Below, piece by piece: positions 1 through 7,178 of a stretch of DNA of 24,210 bases. The position numbers and the translations under genes are program-made. The notes under the pieces were generated by a model. It saw nothing but the letters and a program-made list of their open reading frames with translations, had not been told where the DNA came from and ran no database searches. Position 1 is the first letter of the stretch; each line of letters begins with the position of its first letter. Source of the DNA: Comamonadaceae bacterium (GTDB lineage: Bacteria > Pseudomonadota > Gammaproteobacteria > Burkholderiales > Burkholderiaceae_C); assembly GCA_947454585.1 (NCBI GenBank), contig CANGML010000003.1, forward strand, positions 1 to 24,210. The letters are read 5' to 3'.

Positions 1-639
1 CACGCCCATCGCCACCACCACAAAGCCCACACCGTCGGTGAGTTCGGGGATGTCAAAGCTGAAACGCGCCACACCCGAGTTGACGTCCGTACCGATCAAG
101 CCCATCAAGAGGCCCAACACGATCATGGCAATCGCTTTGAGCAAAGAGCCCGAAGCCAACACCACCGCGCCCACCAAGCCCAAGATCATGAGCGAGAAGT
201 ATTCGGCAGGGCCAAACTTGAACGCGAGCTCGGTCAGTGGCGGCGCAAACGCAGCCAAGATCAAAGTACCCACGGAGCCCGCGAAGAATGAACCCAAACC
301 AGCCGCTGCCAACGCAGGGCCTGCGCGGCCTTTACGGGCCATTTGGTAGCCGTCAATGGTGGTCACCACCGAGGATGATTCACCCGGCAAGTTCACCAAA
401 ATCGCAGTAGTAGACCCACCGTATTGAGCGCCGTAGTAAATACCCGCCAACATGATCAAGGCTGACACGGGGGGCAGCGCATAAGTTGCAGGCAACAACA
501 TGGCGATGGTGGCCACGGGGCCAATGCCAGGTAACACGCCAATCAGCGTGCCCAAGATACAGCCGATCAAGGCGTACATCAGGTTGATGGGCGTGAACGC
601 CACGCCAAAGCCTAATGAGAGGTTTGCAATTAAATCCAT
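1..639 (-). CDS. tctA: Tripartite tricarboxylate transporter, large permease TctA (3' part outside window)
   Basis: Partial gene: 213 codons are open from the ATG at 639 to the left edge. The product is the large (normally ~500 residue, about 12-helix) membrane subunit of a tripartite tricarboxylate transporter, which imports citrate-like or other carboxylates with a periplasmic binding protein (TctC/Bug family). The translation starts MDLIANLSLGFGVAF and carries hallmark TctA segments: IGVLPGIGP (about residues 40-50), the glycine-rich IYYGAQYGGSTTAILVNLPGE stretch (shown here in two parts: IYYGAQYGGSTT, AILVNLPGE) and later FGPAEYFSLMILGL. A purine-rich GGGAGA lies 11-16 nt upstream of the ATG. 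It follows tctB by 17 nt, so the two are surely co-transcribed. No tctC lies upstream within the window. The identity is very secure; the substrate cannot be told. Confidence 0.95.
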   Translation of the reverse strand, partial: MDLIANLSLGFGVAFTPINLMYALIGCILGTLIGVLPGIGPVATIAMLLPATYALPPVSALIMLAGIYYGAQYGGSTTAILVNLPGESSSVVTTIDGYQMARKGRAGPALAAAGLGSFFAGSVGTLILAAFAPPLTELAFKFGPAEYFSLMILGLVGAVVLASGSLLKAIAMIVLGLLMGLIGTDVNSGVARFSFDIPELTDGVGFVVVAMGV

Positions 640-656
640 TTTTTATGTCTCCCGGC

Positions 657-1142
657 TTAGCCAGTGATGAAAGTAGGCCAAACGGGCATCTGCAATTTCA
701 GCAGCACGATGAAAGCCAGGTAACTGCCAACGGACAAGATCGTGCCAAGAATCAGCACTTCCTTCAGGTTGAACACTTCACCCGCTTTGCTGGCAATGAT
801 GACCAAGGCGTAAATGGCGGCAATCAAGCCCATGGGCGGCAGGCCAAACTTGGGCAAACCAGCGAGCAAGATACCGAACACCACGTTGGCACCCAAGATA
901 TAGCAAATGGGCTTCCATGCGAACTTGCCAATCGGCTCGCCGTCTTCCGTGTGCTCTACCAAGGAGTAAAACGTGATGAAGGCGCCCAACACGGCCAAAA
1001 AAATACCCAGCAACAAGGGGAAGTAGCCAGGCCCCATGCGGGCCCCAGTACCAATGGTGTAGCTGGTCGCACCCCATGCGAAACCACCGCCGACCAATGT
1101 AAACATCAGGCCGGAGAAAAAGTCTTGTTGACTTTTGATCAT
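657..1142 (-). CDS. tctB: Tripartite tricarboxylate transporter, small permease TctB
   Basis: 161-residue small membrane subunit that partners TctA. Four hydrophobic segments are visible (about residues 8-28, 42-62, 80-130 as a pair, 135-155), with the family signature ARMGPGYFPLLLG near residue 35. Start choice: an in-frame ATG exists 24 nt upstream (1166), but the ribosome-binding site AGAGGAGAT sits between that codon and the ATG at 1142, so MIKSQQDFF is the real N-terminus. The usual gene order is tctC-tctB-tctA; here the gene upstream (119 bp away) is an unrelated methyltransferase-like gene, so the binding protein must be encoded elsewhere. Confidence 0.93.
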   Translation of the reverse strand: MIKSQQDFFSGLMFTLVGGGFAWGATSYTIGTGARMGPGYFPLLLGIFLAVLGAFITFYSLVEHTEDGEPIGKFAWKPICYILGANVVFGILLAGLPKFGLPPMGLIAAIYALVIIASKAGEVFNLKEVLILGTILSVGSYLAFIVLLKLQMPVWPTFITG

Positions 1143-1261
1143 TTCATCTCCTCTATCCAAAAGCAAATATGCGCTGAATTATGGAGTTGGCTAACACCCG
1201 ACTTTGATGTGGGTTTCACCTACTTTGTAGAGGTCAAAAATATCGGGTTAACCCTGACCGC

Positions 1262-2020
1262 TCAAACGTTCAGGGGTTTGAAAACACGCAGCCATTTGGT
1301 GGCTGGCAGCGGCCAACGCGCTTGAATGGCTTCCGCGCGCGCCATCAATTCGGCCCGCTTGGGGTGCTGGGGCGTGCGCTGCGCCAACACCACCGTGTTG
1401 CCCTCACGCGTGGGCCTAAACGCCCACAACGCGTCTTCGCCAAATGCTTGCGCCATCTTGGCGAGGCTTTGTTCGTAGCTCGAGCTACGGCCAAACAAGT
1501 TCACGGTCATGCAACCCTCTTGCGTCAACAAGCGACGGCAGTCGGCATAAAACTCGGCGCTGTCGAGCACGGGCGACGCCGCTTCGTGGTCATACAAATC
1601 TACTTGCAGCGCATCGATCTGGCCCCGCCAGTGGTCGTGCTGGGCGACCTCAGCCGCATCGCCCAACACCACGTGCAACTTGGCGCTGTCAGCAGGCAGC
1701 TTGAACCACAAACGACAAGCCGCCACCACTTGGGGGTTGAGCTCAATCGCGGTGGTTGTCATGCGCAGATGTTTGAAGCAGAACTTGGTCAGCGACGCCG
1801 CACCCAGCCCCAGCTGCATGGCGTGCAGCTTGTTCACCTGGTCGATGTCTACAAACAACAGCCACGCCATCATGCGTTGCACGTATTCAAGGTCAATGTC
1901 AAACGGCTTGTCAATGTTCATCGAACCTTGCACCCACGGCGTGCCGAGGTGCAAGTAGCGGGTGTCACCGTAGTCAGAGAAGTTGACTTCAGGGAGTTGG
2001 ATTTTTTTCTTGGTTGCCAT
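1262..2020 (-). CDS. Spermidine synthase-like / class I SAM-dependent methyltransferase fold protein
   Basis: 252-residue cytoplasmic protein with the Rossmann core of the polyamine aminopropyltransferase/methyltransferase superfamily. Visible motifs: glycine loop QLGLGAASL (residues 69-77), acidic end of strand 2 AIELNP (91-96), a GDA element, and DALQVDLYD, whose two aspartates match the paired Asp of spermidine synthases. It lacks the YHE-type motif of true spermidine synthases at the expected place (LEYVQRMM is found), so the aminopropyl reaction is doubtful. I chose the ATG at 2020 (MATKKKIQ), because an extension to 2089 would run through the end of recJ with low-complexity sequence. 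It lies 17 nt downstream of recJ and may be its last operon member. Fold confident, reaction unknown. Confidence 0.8.
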   Translation of the reverse strand: MATKKKIQLPEVNFSDYGDTRYLHLGTPWVQGSMNIDKPFDIDLEYVQRMMAWLLFVDIDQVNKLHAMQLGLGAASLTKFCFKHLRMTTTAIELNPQVVAACRLWFKLPADSAKLHVVLGDAAEVAQHDHWRGQIDALQVDLYDHEAASPVLDSAEFYADCRRLLTQEGCMTVNLFGRSSSYEQSLAKMAQAFGEDALWAFRPTREGNTVVLAQRTPQHPKRAELMARAEAIQARWPLPATKWLRVFKPLNV

Positions 2021-2037
2021 TGCGTTGTTGTCGTTTT

Positions 2038-3747
2038 TTATCCAGCCATGCCTTCGACCACAAAGCGCACCCGTTTGTTGCCTTGCCACTCATCGGCCTC
2101 TAAGCGAAAGGCCAAATGCGCCATGGACGGCAGTGGGTCGACGCGACCAAACCAAATGCCATCCACGGGCTGTCCCTGGTGGCGCAGTTTGAGCGCCAAA
2201 TGTTTACCGCCCACCAAACGTTGGCCGAGCACCTCCACCTCTTCGCTGAAGGTGGGCGGCGCAAAGCCCTGCCCCCACACCTCGCGTGCCAGTGTGTCGG
2301 CCAACTCGGGTCGGCGGTATTCGGGCAGCAAGGGGCCATCAGTTTCTAAGCGGCGTTGCAAGGTGGCTTCATCGAGCCACTCTTGCGCGACGTGTTGCAA
2401 GGCTTCTTCAAAGGTAGCGAGGTTGTCTTCTTCCAAGGTGCATCCCGCCGCCATGGCGTGACCGCCAAAACGCAGCAAGACACTGGGATGTCGTTTGGCC
2501 ACCAGGTCGAGGGCGTCACGCAAATGGAAACCCGGAATCGACCGACCTGAGCCTTTGAGCTCGTGACCCTTGCCATCCGCTTGGCTGGGCGCAAACACAA
2601 AGGTGGGCCGGTGATGCAAATCTTTGAGCTTGGCCGCCACGATGCCGACCACGCCTTCGTGAAAGTCGGGGTCGAACACGCACAGGGCCGAGGGCGGTTC
2701 TTCTTCGGGGTCGAACATCTCTTGCGCCAGCTCTAAGGCTTGCTCGCGCATGTCGCCTTCAATCTCGCGGCGCTCACGGTTGATGCGGTCCAACTGCGCG
2801 GCCAACTCAGTGGCGCGGCCTACATCGTCAGTGGTCAGGCACTCGATGCCCAATGTCATGTCTGACAAACGGCCGGCTGCATTGATGCGCGGGCCTAAGG
2901 CGAAACCAAAATCTTGCGAAGTGCATTTCTCGCTTTGGCGACCGGCTGCCGCAAACAAAGCGCTCATGCCGGCCGGCATTTGTCCCTTGCGCACACGCGC
3001 CAAACCTTGGGCGACCAAGCGGCGGTTGTTGGCGTCGAGTTTGACCACATCGGCCACGGTGCCCAAAGCGACCAAGGGCAAGAGCGTGTCGAGTTTGGGC
3101 TGCTGTTCAGCGCTAAAAACACCGCGTTTGCGCAGTTCGGCGCGCAGCACCAGCAACACATAAAACATCACGCCCACCCCAGCCAGCGATTTGCTTTCAA
3201 ACGTGCAACCCGGTTGGTTGGGGTTGACGATGGCATCGGCCTCGGGCAACACCGCCGCGGGCAAATGGTGGTCGGTGACCAACACGTGCAGCCCCAATTC
3301 GCGCGCACGGGCCACACCCTCGACGCTGGCAATGCCGTTGTCCACCGTGATGAGCATATCGGCGCCACTGGCCTTGACGCGCTCGGCAATGGGCGGCGTG
3401 AGGCCGTAGCCATCGACCACGCGGTCGGGCACGATGTAGCTCACTTGGCTTGCGCCGAGCAAACGCAGGCCGCGCAATGCCACAGCGCAAGCAGTGGCAC
3501 CGTCGCAGTCGTAATCGGCCACGATGCACAATTTTTTGTTCGCGGCCATGGCATCAGCCAACAGGGTGGCGGCGGCCTCGATGCCTTTCAAACCCATGGG
3601 CGGCAATAGCTGCGCCAAAGAGGCGTCGAGCGTGGCCGCCTCTTGCACACCACGTGCGGCATACAAACGCGCCAACAGGGGATGCACGCCTGCTTGCTCC
3701 AATGCCCAAATACTGCGGGGTGGCATGTCGCGTGGCATGAATTGCAT
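2038..3747 (-). CDS. recJ: Single-stranded-DNA-specific 5'-3' exonuclease RecJ
   Basis: 569 residues, the normal RecJ length. RecJ degrades single-stranded DNA 5' to 3' in RecF-pathway recombination, mismatch repair and stalled-fork processing, using Mn/Mg. DHH-domain metal ligands are intact: VADYDCDGATA (DYDCDG at 78-83), TVDNG (D136) and VTDHH (DHH at 159-161). The DHHA1 half carries HEGVVGIVAAKL (from 363) and RFGGHAMAAG (GGH at 428-430), followed by the C-terminal OB-like region. It begins 4 nt after the stop of the upstream phosphoglycerate-mutase-like gene; ATG at 3747 or an in-frame ATG at 3738 are both possible starts. No defects seen. Confidence 0.97.
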   Translation of the reverse strand: MQFMPRDMPPRSIWALEQAGVHPLLARLYAARGVQEAATLDASLAQLLPPMGLKGIEAAATLLADAMAANKKLCIVADYDCDGATACAVALRGLRLLGASQVSYIVPDRVVDGYGLTPPIAERVKASGADMLITVDNGIASVEGVARARELGLHVLVTDHHLPAAVLPEADAIVNPNQPGCTFESKSLAGVGVMFYVLLVLRAELRKRGVFSAEQQPKLDTLLPLVALGTVADVVKLDANNRRLVAQGLARVRKGQMPAGMSALFAAAGRQSEKCTSQDFGFALGPRINAAGRLSDMTLGIECLTTDDVGRATELAAQLDRINRERREIEGDMREQALELAQEMFDPEEEPPSALCVFDPDFHEGVVGIVAAKLKDLHHRPTFVFAPSQADGKGHELKGSGRSIPGFHLRDALDLVAKRHPSVLLRFGGHAMAAGCTLEEDNLATFEEALQHVAQEWLDEATLQRRLETDGPLLPEYRRPELADTLAREVWGQGFAPPTFSEEVEVLGQRLVGGKHLALKLRHQGQPVDGIWFGRVDPLPSMAHLAFRLEADEWQGNKRVRFVVEGMAG

Positions 3748-3751
3748 GGGC

Positions 3752-4738
3752 TTAGTCTTTCAAAGGCGCAACGGCCAACACGGTGTCTAAAGAAGTGGGC
3801 GCCCAATGCGCACGCAAGCGCTGCCACAGGGACGGCGTGGCGCTGTCGTACACATGGAACGCATGCTCGCCACACAGGACCAAACGCTGGGGTTCGCCAG
3901 CGGCCACGCGCGCCAACAGGGGCGCGATGACTTGGGCATCCATGTCCTGCCAAGCTTGAAGCCATCCGATGAGGTCTTGTTGCAACGCGCTTTGGCGCAG
4001 CGTGGAGACAACCCGAGGTGCTTCGCGTGAGGCCTGTGTCGTCGGCAAGTGCCCTGTGCCGTGCAGCCAAAACGAGTTGATGGTTAAACCACGCCCTTCA
4101 TTGAGGGCATGGGTGTAGAGCAACATTTGCATTTCGTTTTGCAATCGGCGCAGCAGTTGGGCGGCGGGGCTGAGTGAGTTGGCGGAGGTCTCACAGCCCA
4201 CCAACCACGGGTCGATGTTGCGGCCCATCACGCGGTCCAGCGAGGCGGTGGGTAAGTCGACAAACAAAGGGGACTGGGCCAACCATTGACCCGGCTTGTA
4301 GCGGTGCAACGCAATGCCATCTTCCGCAAAAAATCCATGCATGGCCTGGAACAAGACCTCATCCGTTGCGGTATCGATCTGCAAATGCACAGGGTCACCC
4401 AGCGTAACTTGGCCATGGCTGACCTGCCAATGGCACAGCGTGATGAAAGCCCAGGCGGATGACCGCGCATCTGCCGAATTGGCCAGTCCGGCTTGCGTCG
4501 CGGCGTACGCGGCCCAAGGCAAAGCGCCGTCCACGTCAGGCCAACCGACAGCTTGCGCCCAAGCGCGTTCGTGCGGTGGCGACAGTGTGGCCAACAGCGG
4601 GGCACGCGGTTGATCGACCTGCACATCGACACGCTTTGACGCCGCTAACCAAGCGCGCAAATGCGGCAATTCGGCCTTGGCCAACACGGACGCTTCAGGG
4701 CCGTGCGTGGTCCACAGCGAAAAGGGAATCAACATCAT
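3752..4738 (-). CDS. Phosphoglycerate-mutase-like protein of Burkholderiales (function unproven)
   Basis: 328-residue soluble protein starting MMLIPFSLWTT, with no signal peptide or membrane segment. I recognise it as the protein commonly found next to recJ in Burkholderiales, often annotated as a cofactor-independent phosphoglycerate mutase-like or regulatory protein. The most conserved-looking stretch is TINSFWLHGTGHLP (about residue 215-230), and it ends with VLCGEHAFHVYD and a tryptophan-rich tail. No metal-binding set of the alkaline phosphatase superfamily can be picked out by eye, so enzymatic activity is uncertain. Start: tandem ATGs at 4738/4735; a promoter-like -10 lies 6 nt upstream and there is no Shine-Dalgarno, which argues against longer in-frame extensions to 4831. 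Probably co-transcribed with recJ. Confidence 0.7.
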   Translation of the reverse strand: MMLIPFSLWTTHGPEASVLAKAELPHLRAWLAASKRVDVQVDQPRAPLLATLSPPHERAWAQAVGWPDVDGALPWAAYAATQAGLANSADARSSAWAFITLCHWQVSHGQVTLGDPVHLQIDTATDEVLFQAMHGFFAEDGIALHRYKPGQWLAQSPLFVDLPTASLDRVMGRNIDPWLVGCETSANSLSPAAQLLRRLQNEMQMLLYTHALNEGRGLTINSFWLHGTGHLPTTQASREAPRVVSTLRQSALQQDLIGWLQAWQDMDAQVIAPLLARVAAGEPQRLVLCGEHAFHVYDSATPSLWQRLRAHWAPTSLDTVLAVAPLKD

Positions 4739-4744
4739 GGGGTG

Positions 4745-4774
4745 ATTGTCCTTGAAGCGGCCTGACCCACTCAA
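4745..4774 (-). promoter_or_regulatory. Candidate promoter of the phosphoglycerate-mutase-like/recJ unit
   Basis: On the minus strand TTGAGT (4769-4774) is separated by 18 nt from GACAAT (4745-4750). The -10 ends 6 nt before the ATG at 4738, so transcription would start at or next to the start codon. No Shine-Dalgarno is present. Read by eye only. Confidence 0.5.
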
Positions 4775-4796
4775 GGGCCTGCCTTTTTCCCTACGG

Positions 4797-4802
4797 GATA
4801 AT
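4797..4802 (+). promoter_or_regulatory. Candidate -10 box of lolCD
   Basis: GATAAT (5 of 6 matches to the sigma-70 consensus) lies 9 nt before the chosen lolC ATG at 4812. No good -35 stands at 16-18 nt. It shares a 73-bp divergent intergenic region with the oppositely oriented promoter of the phosphoglycerate-mutase-like gene. Confidence 0.4.
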
Positions 4803-4811
4803 CCAGCCCAC

Positions 4812-6083
4812 ATGCAAGCCCACACATCCAAAATTCCCTACGAGCTGCTGATCGGTTGGCGTTACACGCGCGCGGGTCGTGCGTCGGGTCGCAATGGCTT
4901 TATCTCGTTCATCTCCGGGGTGTCCATGTTGGGCATTGCCCTGGGCGTGGCGGCACTGATCATTGTGCTGAGCGTGATGAACGGCTTTCAAAAAGAAGTG
5001 CGCGACCGCATGCTCGCTGTGGTCTCCCACATCGAACTGCTGGCCCCTGGTGGGGAAGGTCTAGCTGATGTGAACGCGCTGATGGCACAAGCCCAACAGA
5101 ACCTCAATGTGCTGGCTGCTGCGCCCTTTGTGGCGCAACAGGCGCTGATGGCGCGCGGTGAAGACATGCGCGGCGCCATGGTGCGGGGCATTGACCCCGA
5201 ACTTGAAACCCAAGTGACTGATTTCACCTTGCACATGCCTGCATCCGTGCGGGCTACGTTGCAAGCCGGGAAATTCAACGTGGTGCTGGGTGGTGAACTC
5301 GCCATGGCGATGGGGGTACGGGTCGGCGATCACATCACGCTGATTGCGCCCGGCGGACAAGTCACGCCTGCGGGCGTGATGCCGCGTCTCAAACAACTGC
5401 ATGTGTCAGGTATTTTTGATTCGGGCCATTACGAGTACGACGCGTCGTTGGCGCTGCTGCACCTCGACGATGCGCAACGCATCTTTCGACTCGAAGCACC
5501 CAGCGGTGTGCGCTTAAAAATCAAGGACAGCCAACAAGCACGCAGCGTGGCGGCTGAATTGGCGATGCAACTCGGCCCCGAGGTGATCGTGCGTGACTGG
5601 ACCCGCCAAAACCGCACCTGGTTTGCTGCAGTTCAAGTGGAAAAACGCATGATGTTCATCATCCTCACGCTGATCGTGGCGGTGGCGGCGTTCAACCTTG
5701 TCACCACCCTCGTGATGACGGTGACCGACAAGCGTGCGGACATCGCCATCTTGCGCACCCTGGGTGCCAGCCCCAAAAGCATCATGGCAATTTTTGTCGT
5801 GCAAGGCGCCACAGTCGGTGTGCTGGGCACCTTAGCCGGGCTGGGGCTGGGCCTCGGTGTCGCGTTCAACATCGATGTGATCGTGCCTGCGATTGAAAAC
5901 CTGTTGGGCGCTAGCTTCTTGCCACGCGACATCTACCTCATCAGCCGCATGCCCAGCGCCCCCCAGGCGGGCGACATTTGGCCCGTCGCGCTGATCTCTC
6001 TGGCCTTGGCCTTCATCGCCACCCTCTACCCCAGTTGGCACGCCAGTCGCGTCAACCCTGCACAAGCCTTGCGCTATGAATAA
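4812..6083 (+). CDS. lolC: Lipoprotein-releasing ABC transporter permease, LolC/LolE (LolF-type) family
   Basis: 423-residue inner-membrane protein of the Lol system, which extracts mature lipoproteins from the inner membrane and hands them to LolA. Typical N-terminus: YELLIGWRYTRAG, NGFISFISG, then TM1 (about 33-56) with the family motif IVLSVMNGFQKEVRDRML. A large periplasmic domain follows (about 60-270), then an FtsX-like C-terminal part with three TM segments and the coupling-helix motif KRADIAILRTLGAS; it ends HASRVNPAQALRYE. I prefer ATG 4812 over an in-frame codon at 4746, because family members begin near this point and the -10 box lies between. It is followed after 12 nt by lolD, with no second permease gene, suggesting a single-subunit (LolF-like) transporter. 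Confidence 0.93.
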   Translation: MQAHTSKIPYELLIGWRYTRAGRASGRNGFISFISGVSMLGIALGVAALIIVLSVMNGFQKEVRDRMLAVVSHIELLAPGGEGLADVNALMAQAQQNLNVLAAAPFVAQQALMARGEDMRGAMVRGIDPELETQVTDFTLHMPASVRATLQAGKFNVVLGGELAMAMGVRVGDHITLIAPGGQVTPAGVMPRLKQLHVSGIFDSGHYEYDASLALLHLDDAQRIFRLEAPSGVRLKIKDSQQARSVAAELAMQLGPEVIVRDWTRQNRTWFAAVQVEKRMMFIILTLIVAVAAFNLVTTLVMTVTDKRADIAILRTLGASPKSIMAIFVVQGATVGVLGTLAGLGLGLGVAFNIDVIVPAIENLLGASFLPRDIYLISRMPSAPQAGDIWPVALISLALAFIATLYPSWHASRVNPAQALRYE

Positions 6084-6095
6084 GGTTGGCTGCCG

Positions 6096-6770
6096 ATGAC
6101 CACGCCTCTCCTCACCGCCCAGCACCTGAGTCGCCGCTTCCAAGAAGGCGCTTTGGATGTCACCGTCCTGACGGATGTCAACCTGACGGTCCATGCAGGT
6201 GAAACGCTGGCCATCGTCGGCTCTTCGGGCTCTGGCAAAAGCACCTTGCTGCATGTGCTGGGCGGTTTAGACCAGCCGACCACCGGCCATGTATCCCTGA
6301 TGGGCCAAGCCATGGCGGGCTTGGATGCCACCACACTGGGCGAGTTGCGCAACCAGCACTTGGGGTTTGTGTATCAGTTTCATCACTTGTTGCCTGAATT
6401 CAGCGCACTCGACAACGTGGCCATGCCCCTGTGGATTCGTCGCATGGACCGCGCTGCTGCCAGCGCCCAAGCCCAAGCCATGCTCGAAGCGGTGGGGCTT
6501 GGCGCACGCCTGCATCACCGCCCCGCAGAGCTCTCAGGCGGCGAGCGCCAACGGGTAGCCATCGCACGGGCCTTGGTGACGCGCCCCGCTTGCGTGCTGG
6601 CTGACGAACCGACAGGCAACTTAGACCGCCACACCGCCAACCACGTGTTCGACCTGATGTTGCAACTCGCCAGAGAACACAACACCGCCTTTGTGCTGGT
6701 CACGCACGACAGCAGCTTGGCCTCACGCTGCGACCGACTACTCCACCTGAACGCTGGAAAGCTTGCATAA
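6096..6770 (+). CDS. lolD: Lipoprotein-releasing ABC transporter ATPase LolD
   Basis: 224 residues, the usual LolD length. Cytoplasmic ATPase that powers lipoprotein release with the membrane partner encoded immediately upstream. All ABC motifs are intact: Walker [10 protein letters not shown] (42-50), Q-loop [17 protein letters not shown] (Q94; this sequence is typical of LolD/MacB-type ATPases), signature LSGGERQR (146-153), Walker B with [12 protein letters not shown] (167-177), and switch histidine VTHD (H204). The 12-nt gap to lolC and the absence of a promoter between them indicate one operon. Confidence 0.96.
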   Translation: MTTPLLTAQHLSRRFQEGALDVTVLTDVNLTVHAGETLAIVGSSGSGKSTLLHVLGGLDQPTTGHVSLMGQAMAGLDATTLGELRNQHLGFVYQFHHLLPEFSALDNVAMPLWIRRMDRAAASAQAQAMLEAVGLGARLHHRPAELSGGERQRVAIARALVTRPACVLADEPTGNLDRHTANHVFDLMLQLAREHNTAFVLVTHDSSLASRCDRLLHLNAGKLA

Positions 6771-6827
6771 AAGTCACAAAGTATTCTATTTTTTAATTAA
6801 TTAGTACTTTTTATTTGATTTTTGGTG

Positions 6828-6833
6828 TTTAAT
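6828..6833 (+). promoter_or_regulatory. Candidate -10 box of the J-domain gene in an AT-rich gap
   Basis: The 70-bp gap after lolD (6771-6840) is strikingly AT-rich compared with its surroundings and contains TTTAAT (5 of 6 consensus) ending 7 nt before the ATG at 6841. There is no clear -35 or Shine-Dalgarno. The gap suggests that the J-domain gene has its own promoter rather than depending on lolCD. Confidence 0.35.
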
Positions 6834-6840
6834 TGGGCAC

Positions 6841-7176
6841 ATGAGCAGTTGCCAAGACCACTACACCGTGTTGGGCGTCGCCCCCACCGCTGACCCCGAT
6901 GTCATCCGGGCGGCGTACCGTGTGTTGGCACAACGTCACCACCCTGACCGCAACGGCGCTGGCGATGGCGCCACCATGGTGCGCTTAAACCAAGCCTATG
7001 CAGTGTTGTCTAACCCACAGCATCGCGATGACTATGACCGGGCACTGCAAGATGCCCAAGCGCGTTCGCAACGCGATTCACGCCATGCTGATCAGGCGCA
7101 GACGCCCACGGCACCCCGCGCCCCTGTCATCCTGACCACCTACGACCACCGCGGTCGACTCCACGCGTACGCCTAG
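6841..7176 (+). CDS. Short J-domain (DnaJ-like) co-chaperone protein
   Basis: 111 residues, essentially a lone J domain (about residues 6-72) plus a polar tail. Helix I DHYTVLGVAPTAD, helix II IRAAYRVLAQRHHPDRNG with the catalytic HPD triad (34-36) that stimulates DnaK ATPase, helix III VRLNQAYAVLSNPQHRDDYDRAL. There is no G/F-rich region, zinc finger or client-binding C-terminal domain, so it is not DnaJ or CbpA. It is probably a specialised DnaK recruiter; the tail ending TTYDHRGRLHAYA may be the targeting part. It converges with nhaR, with only 2 bp between the two stops. Confidence 0.85.
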   Translation: MSSCQDHYTVLGVAPTADPDVIRAAYRVLAQRHHPDRNGAGDGATMVRLNQAYAVLSNPQHRDDYDRALQDAQARSQRDSRHADQAQTPTAPRAPVILTTYDHRGRLHAYA

Positions 7177-7178
7177 AG

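Noticed and set aside
1245..1254. Palindrome GGGTTAACCC upstream of tctB
   Set aside because: A single 10-bp palindrome without a recognisable promoter around it or a known regulator; too little to call an operator.
615..1325. Plus-strand open frame (236 codons) over tctB
   Set aside because: Antisense shadow of tctB; no motif, and it spans the tctB promoter region.
1322..2461. Long plus-strand open frame (379 codons) opposite the methyltransferase-like gene and recJ
   Set aside because: Antisense of two well-supported genes; the product is rich in Arg/His/Gln/Ala with no recognisable motif and crosses a gene boundary, as expected of a GC-skewed third-position shadow.
4752..4757. TTGAAG as the -35 of the lolC promoter
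   Set aside because: The distance to GATAAT (4797-4802) is about 39 nt, far outside the 16-19 nt range.
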